Program-made: the position numbers and the translations under genes
Notes under the pieces: model-generated
Told to the model about the DNA's origin: nothing
The model's input: only the letters and a program-made list of their open reading frames with translations
Databases searched by the model: none
From: Akkermansia sp.
Lineage (GTDB): Bacteria; Verrucomicrobiota; Verrucomicrobiia; Verrucomicrobiales; Akkermansiaceae
Assembly (NCBI GenBank): GCA_017555025.1
Contig: JAFZHC010000070.1
Coordinates: 1 to 53,720, forward strand
Length of the DNA stretch: 53,720 nt
Direction: 5' to 3'
Shown here: positions 49,291 to 53,720 of the stretch, one piece after another
Position numbering within the stretch: the stretch's first letter is position 1
Layout of the letters: each line of letters opens with the position of its first letter

Positions 49291-49681
49291 GTGTCTTTAC
49301 TCTCTGCATTTGAAATGCAGAGTCAAGATAAAAAATCTATTTTTAAGGTAAGTCTCAGAATAAAACTTCTTTATGATATTGAAGCTCTGTTTCAGCTGCT
49401 ATGTTAGCGAATGTAATGATTAATATAAATAATTTATTTTCAATAATAATACGCGAATGTGCATTTCAAATGCGGTACTATCCGTCTGAAATCAGGTTAC
49501 CGCTGCGTAGTCAGATTTTATTTTAGTTTGTCGACTAGAATTATATCATGTGTGGTTTCAGCCTCTGTGCTTTTTCAGTACAGAGGCTGAATATTAAACA
49601 GGCCTAAAACACTTGAAGCAAACGGCCCTGTCGTACGGTGGTAGCGACAGGGCTCGCAGATAAAGATGCTGAGAAAGCACC
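49291..49681. other. Intergenic region between integrase and ribE
   Basis: No gene. It holds the palindromes at 49302-49322 and GCATTTCAAATGC (49461-49473), a hairpin with arms CAGCCTCTGT / ACAGAGGCTG around 49559-49592, and a hairpin CCTGTCG / CGACAGG near 49629-49651. Confidence 0.5.
49302..49322. other. Palindrome before the recombinase gene
   Basis: Perfect inverted repeat with 10-bp arms around one central base; core GCATTTGAAATGC. It lies 12-32 nt upstream of the recombinase ATG and next to a TTGACT (-35-like, 49326-49321, minus). It could be an operator or a recombinase arm site. Confidence 0.6.
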
Positions 49682-50284
49682 TTAGTTTTTCTCTTCAGCC
49701 GGGCGGAACATTTTTTCCACATACTTGGCAATCATGTCGACCTCGATGTCAACGATACTGCCAACCTTGTAGCAATGCATGATGGTACGCTGCCAGGTAT
49801 GCGGTGTAATCCAGAATTCCAGCTCTCCGCCTTCATGAATAGCGGCAATGGTCAGCGATACGCCATCGATGGTGATGCTGCCTTTATCGATGGTGTAGCG
49901 TGTAAGCTCTTCGGGTATACGGATGCGTACCATGTGGTCCTGCCCCACGGGAGTAATAGAGCACACGGTGCCGGTGCTGTCGACATGACCCATGACGAGG
50001 TGGCCGCCAAATCGCCCGCCTGTGCCCATGGCTCGCTCCAGATTGCAGAGAGAACCCTCGGTCAGGGTACCCAGCGAAGTAACGCGCATGGTCTGGGTGA
50101 GCAGGTCAAATTCGACCCGTGTACCCTCCACACGGTCGACTGTAAGGCAGCAACCATTTACAGCTACCGAGTCGCCCAAGGCAAGCTCACCGGCAAAGGG
50201 GATGTCGATGGCGTAGCGTGCGCCCTTTTCAATGGCAGTGCGTTGCAGCACGGTGCCGGTGCATTCTACAATACCGGTAAACAT
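49682..50284 (-). CDS. ribE: Riboflavin synthase alpha chain
   Basis: A 200-residue riboflavin synthase. Two lumazine-binding repeats are visible: N-terminal MFTGIVECTG with LGDSVAVNGCCLTV, and C-terminal GGHLVMGHVDSTG with DKGSITIDGVSLTI. It dismutates two 6,7-dimethyl-8-ribityllumazine into riboflavin. It lies 3 nt after the upstream antiporter gene, so the two are cotranscribed; there is no FMN riboswitch in front of it. Symbol used by convention (ribE/ribC). Confidence 0.95.
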   Translation of the reverse strand: MFTGIVECTGTVLQRTAIEKGARYAIDIPFAGELALGDSVAVNGCCLTVDRVEGTRVEFDLLTQTMRVTSLGTLTEGSLCNLERAMGTGGRFGGHLVMGHVDSTGTVCSITPVGQDHMVRIRIPEELTRYTIDKGSITIDGVSLTIAAIHEGGELEFWITPHTWQRTIMHCYKVGSIVDIEVDMIAKYVEKMFRPAEEKN

Positions 50285-50287
50285 AAA

Positions 50288-52192
50288 TTAGCGAATCAGA
50301 ATGAAGAAGAGGAACATGATGGTTGTGGGGATGAAGGCCCACAGGAAGAGCTTCAGGGCGCTGATACCGCTCTTGAAGTACTTGCCGAGAATAGCCTGAC
50401 CGGCCGGGTTGGGTGCGTTGGCAATCACCGTCAGACCGCCGCCGGTTACAGCACCTGCCACAATGGCGTACTTAATTTCCTCCTGCAGGTTGGGTACCGT
50501 GCTGGCAAGGAAGGTTACGGAGGCGTTGTCGTTGAAAGCGGTCAGGATGCTGGCAAGCCCCATGGTAGCTGTGGCACCCAGCTCAGAGAGGGCCTGCAGC
50601 ACAGGCTGCATCCACCAACCTTGCACACCACCCATAATGAGAAGTCCGGCAAGGAAGAAGGCTACCAGCATGGGTACTTTAATGGAGAAGGCATTCTGGT
50701 ACTGCGGAGTGGCCATGGTGAAGCCGAGGAAGAACATGAAACCACCTACGAAACAGGCCGGATGGTGCGCAAAATACACGGTCCAGGCCAAGAAGAGAAT
50801 GGAGGTGATATAAACCCAGACGGGGATGATGTCCTGACGATCTTCCCAGCTGGTGGGTACGGCGCTGTCGAAGGCGCTGTTGGCACGCTGAACTTCAGCA
50901 AGGCGCTCGAACTCCTTGCGGAAAATCATGAAATAAATGACGTTGGCCAGCACGATACCCACGACGGCTTTCCAGCCGAAGTTCAGGAACATGTGACCCA
51001 TGTCCCAGTTCCACTTACCGGCCACCATAACGATGGGAGGAGCCGCAAAGTGGGTAAGGGTGCCACCTACCGATACGTTGACGAAGAGCAGGGCAATGGT
51101 GGCATATTTAAGCGAATCGCTCGGCTTAAGCTGGTAGAACTTCTTGCCCAGAAGAATGGCAGCCAACGTCATAGCAGCGGGCTCGGTAATGAAGGAACCC
51201 AGCAGCGGCGCAATGCAGAGAACGGACAACCACCAGGCGGCCGGTGTGCCTTTGCCCAGAGAGGCACCGAACTTCAGCGTGTTTTCAGCCAAACGATAAA
51301 TCGGGCGGGAAGAGGCAATAACCATCACCACAGCCACGAAAAGCGGCTCTGTGAAACTGGTGTCGTGGTCGATGTAAAGAAGGAAATCCTCCATCGAGTA
51401 GTAGTAGTTGCACACCAGAGCAAAAGGAATAATCCACAGGCCGAACACCACTTCCACCTCACCAAGGAAGTGGCAGAGGGTGGAGGCAAAGGATACGGGT
51501 ACGCGCTGCTCCGGGTGCAGAATGCGGAATTTCTCCTGCTTGAGCTTCTGCTTGTGATTGTGCTCCAGTTTGTGTGCAAGAGACTGGAACTTAGGTGCCA
51601 TGAAGGTGTGCAGAATAGCGCAGAGGAAGATGAGAGAAGCCGCTAAGTTGAAACCATCTACCTTGACACGGTGGCAGAGTTTATCCCACAGCCCCATGCC
51701 TTCCTCCTCGGGGGTGTAGATACCGAGAGGGATGGGGAAACGGCTGTACTGCTCCTTGTCACCGGTGTAGTGGCAGGTCCAGGCAGGGATATTCTCTTTC
51801 TTACGGTTCCACACGGTATTACCGCAGTCGGGGCAGGGCATGCCATTGGAGGGGGGCAGGAACTTCTCCTTCATTTTGGCGTGGTCAAGCGCCGTGTGTC
51901 CATCGTAGGCATGGTGACCATCAAAGTTCATGTAGCCTTGCAGGAATTTGAAGCTCATGTCATTAGCGGCTGTGCGCAAAGCCCCCTTAGCTTTATCGCT
52001 CAGGTGGTCGGCACTAGCTATGAGCTCTTCTTTCAGCTGAGCCTCATTTTTATAGGGTAAGGCAGCCTCGGGGGCTGCTGTTACCGAGGCAGCTGTCGGT
52101 TCAGTCGGCATCTGCTCAGCCTGCTGTGCATGTGCTGCACAGCCTACAATGGCAAGGCATGCCAGGGCAATCTGATAAACGAATCTCTGCAT
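50288..52192 (-). CDS. Putative Na+/H+ antiporter with metal-binding N-terminal extension
   Basis: A 634-residue protein. Signal peptide (1-22); an extracytoplasmic region to about residue 178 with DGHHAYDGHTALDH and C120-x2-C123 and C140-H141, resembling a zinc or heme ligand set; then about 12 membrane helices with ITEPAAMTLAAILLG, FAAPPIVMVAG and FNDNASVTFLASTVPN typical of the putative Na+/H+ antiporter family (PF07399-like). By family it exchanges Na+ for H+; the extension is unusual. It is cotranscribed with ribE. Confidence 0.75.
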   Translation of the reverse strand: MQRFVYQIALACLAIVGCAAHAQQAEQMPTEPTAASVTAAPEAALPYKNEAQLKEELIASADHLSDKAKGALRTAANDMSFKFLQGYMNFDGHHAYDGHTALDHAKMKEKFLPPSNGMPCPDCGNTVWNRKKENIPAWTCHYTGDKEQYSRFPIPLGIYTPEEEGMGLWDKLCHRVKVDGFNLAASLIFLCAILHTFMAPKFQSLAHKLEHNHKQKLKQEKFRILHPEQRVPVSFASTLCHFLGEVEVVFGLWIIPFALVCNYYYSMEDFLLYIDHDTSFTEPLFVAVVMVIASSRPIYRLAENTLKFGASLGKGTPAAWWLSVLCIAPLLGSFITEPAAMTLAAILLGKKFYQLKPSDSLKYATIALLFVNVSVGGTLTHFAAPPIVMVAGKWNWDMGHMFLNFGWKAVVGIVLANVIYFMIFRKEFERLAEVQRANSAFDSAVPTSWEDRQDIIPVWVYITSILFLAWTVYFAHHPACFVGGFMFFLGFTMATPQYQNAFSIKVPMLVAFFLAGLLIMGGVQGWWMQPVLQALSELGATATMGLASILTAFNDNASVTFLASTVPNLQEEIKYAIVAGAVTGGGLTVIANAPNPAGQAILGKYFKSGISALKLFLWAFIPTTIMFLFFILIR

Positions 52193-52300
52193 GGTATAAG
52201 TTGCGTTAATGCGCGGATTTTAGCACATATGCCGCCACATGGCGAGTTAAAAATCATGGCCGTTTTTGAAAATGAGTCATAAATGAGAGATTTATAAAAG

Positions 52301-52331
52301 AAAACCGCCGGACATTTTACATGTCCGGCGG
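52301..52331 (-). terminator. Terminator of the RRM gene
   Basis: Perfect stem CCGCCGGACAT / ATGTCCGGCGG with a 5-nt loop, followed on the minus strand by TTTTC. It starts 26 nt after the stop codon. Confidence 0.9.
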
Positions 52332-52356
52332 TGTTAGAATATTCAACTTTACTTTA

Positions 52357-53046
52357 TCAGGCCTGCTCAGCGTCAGTTGCAGGAGCCTCGGTTTCAGCTA
52401 CCGGGGTAGTGTCCTCAGCCGGAGCTTCAGTAGTGGACTCTTCTGCCGACTTGTTCTCAGGCTTTTCGGCTTTCTCCTGTGTATCGGGGCGCTCGCTGGC
52501 GGCGCTCACCATCAGCTCTCGGCCCATGAAGGGCTGGCCATGCAGAACCTCGGCGGCTTTGCGGGCATCTTCCAACTGGTACATCTCCACAAAGGCGTAA
52601 CCCTTGCTCTTATATGTACGGGGGTTGTAGATAATCTCCACGCTGCGTACATTACCGAAGCCCTTGAAGAGGTCTTCCAGCTCACTCTCGTTGGCCTCAT
52701 AAGAGAGGTTGCCTACATACAGGCGAGCATTGCGGGTGGGCGGGGTGGAGGTAGCACGACGGCGGTTCTTACCGGCGGCAGGATTGCCACCCTGATTGTT
52801 GGTTTTGGCAATGCGTACCTTCTGGGGTGCGGTGTTGCGGTTCTTTTTCTCGCGCTTATCGGCGGGCTTGGCATTCTTCTTCTTACCAAAACCGAAGAAG
52901 TTCAGAATGCGCTGCAGAAGCGAGGGTTTGCGGGCGGGCATGGCCTCGGGGCGCGGCATGCGCTGCCTTCTGTGGCGGCCCTGGTGGTTGTTGCGGCGGC
53001 GGCGGGCACCTTGGCCCTGTCTGCCTTGCGTGTAATGTTCAGCCAT
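52357..53046 (-). CDS. RNA-binding protein with one RRM domain
   Basis: A 229-residue protein. Residues 1-105 are basic and disordered (RRRRNN, KREKKNRN, KNRRRATS); an RRM lies at about 108-183 with RNP2 LYVGNL (109-114) and RNP1 KGYAFVEM (148-155); the tail is acidic (EEKAEKPENKSAEE). Bacterial RRM proteins of this type bind RNA, often after cold shock. It is monocistronic with a clear terminator. The -10 TATAAT lies 13 nt before ATG. Confidence 0.9.
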   Translation of the reverse strand: MAEHYTQGRQGQGARRRRNNHQGRHRRQRMPRPEAMPARKPSLLQRILNFFGFGKKKNAKPADKREKKNRNTAPQKVRIAKTNNQGGNPAAGKNRRRATSTPPTRNARLYVGNLSYEANESELEDLFKGFGNVRSVEIIYNPRTYKSKGYAFVEMYQLEDARKAAEVLHGQPFMGRELMVSAASERPDTQEKAEKPENKSAEESTTEAPAEDTTPVAETEAPATDAEQA

Positions 53047-53720
53047 TGTTATTGTGTGTATTATAACGGGCGCTCAGTCGCATCACCATGCTCGGTATTC
53101 ACTCTCCGGCCGGGAGCAGCAGCAGCGCCGCGGGATTTGTTTGATATGTGCTAAGTGGGGAATGGCGCGCTGCATACTGAGAGAGAAGCTGCGCCGACTG
53201 TATGTGTACAGTTCGCCCTGCTGGGAGTATAGAGTGTCTGTTTCTGATATCAAGAGTAAAGTGTGACATAATGTGTCTTACAGGGTGAGCGATGCGAGTT
53301 TACAAATATAACATGCAAGTTCAGCGGCTTATGCTCCGGCGCAGGGTGAAGCAACAATTGATTACCTATACGCGTTGGAAGAATTAAAGTTCGATAAATG
53401 GACCTTTCCTCAGAATAGCTTGCAATAGTAATAATCGTTTTATTATAAAAGCAATAAGAAATAGCCAGCCGAAGGCTGCCTAATTTAGAACCCGCATTTC
53501 TGCGGGTGACATATGGTAGCCACGGGTGAAGTGAGCTGCGCGAACGAAACCCGTGGAAGAGAGAATAAGGAATTTGAACCCGCGCTTGAGCGGGTGGCAT
53601 AAGCGATGGCATACTATTTGCGTAGAATGTGTCTATTTTTGTAGCAGCAGTTTATACCGCCCGCACAAGTGCGGGCTCATCTATTATTCTCACACTACCT
53701 GGGGCTTACGCCCCAGTCTA
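53047..53720. other. Non-coding end of the window with short hairpin repeats
   Basis: No gene recognised. From about 53488 on, several short palindromes occur: CCCGCA-TTTC-TGCGGG, CCACGGGT with ACCCGTGG (long loop), CCCGC-GCTTGA-GCGGG, CCCGCAC-AA-GTGCGGG and CTGGGG-CTTACG-CCCCAG. They continue beyond the window edge. Confidence 0.6.
53488..53720. repeat. REP-like array of short hairpins
   Basis: Five hairpins of 5-9 bp in 230 bp, with a recurring GGGTGAC/GGGTGGCAT flank. Similar arrays accompany REP-type elements in other bacteria, but no RAYT transposase is inside the window. Confidence 0.6.

Noticed and set aside
49775..51646. Long open frame antisense to ribE and the antiporter
   Set aside because: Low-complexity His/Gly/Glu-rich product opposite two recognised genes; a shadow frame.
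1..53720. tRNA, rRNA or CRISPR array
   Set aside because: No T-loop GGTTCGAATCC-like sequence, no rRNA segment and no regularly spaced direct repeats were seen on reading both strands.

Overview
The window looks like chromosome from a Verrucomicrobiota bacterium, probably an Akkermansia-like gut lineage. The evidence is a PEP-CTERM surface protein with a short Ala/Leu helix and Arg tail, many secreted ankyrin, Sel1, thioredoxin-like and discoidin proteins, a pentaheme cytochrome of the alternative-complex-III ActA type, and almost no Shine-Dalgarno sequences before start codons. The genus is inferred from protein style only; no rRNA or tRNA gene was found.

Layout. 0-5.3 kb: a PEP-CTERM protein, then a leftward operon (Gfo/Idh/MocA oxidoreductase, thioredoxin, Sel1 protein), then recA. 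5.3-16.1 kb: holA (leftward), a GH18 chitinase-like enzyme, and two successive paralogous pairs, each a transglutaminase-fold/discoidin protein followed by a thioredoxin-fold protein that has lost CxxC; the second pair continues into a membrane-anchored pentaheme cytochrome. 16-30 kb: a CPA2 antiporter, an RlmI-type rRNA methyltransferase, two secreted ankyrin proteins, a His/Cys/Pro-rich small secreted protein, rubrerythrin, a fused double-domain M16 peptidase, an orphan phage-like coiled-coil protein and rmuC. 30-37.7 kb: leftward genes ribD, sbcD, sbcC, a Ser/Thr kinase, an ECF-like sigma factor and an anti-sigma-like membrane protein. 37.7-44.5 kb: an AT-rich stretch full of DnaA boxes (candidate oriC), then a lipoprotein, argS and a TPR-like gene, with six parS-like palindromes between 41.0 and 44.5 kb. 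43-48 kb: a leftward operon (EamA transporter, DHH phosphoesterase, truB, ribF, DUF2156 protein, YkgJ-type Cys-cluster protein). 48-53.7 kb: a tyrosine recombinase with palindromes upstream, ribE behind a putative Na+/H+ antiporter, an RRM protein, and a run of short hairpin repeats reaching the window edge.

Three signals stand out. (1) A DnaA-box cluster lies 3-7 kb from six TGTTCCAYGTGGAACA-like palindromes, which is what an origin plus centromere region looks like. (2) More than ten genes have a recognisable -35/-10 promoter with the -10 box only 6-13 nt before the start codon, so their mRNAs should be leaderless or nearly so. (3) The duplicated secreted transglutaminase-like plus CxxC-less thioredoxin-like cassette is the best candidate for an undescribed protein system.

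No CRISPR array, insertion sequence, rRNA or tRNA was recognised. All motif counts come from reading the sequence by eye; no statistics, alignments or database searches were run.
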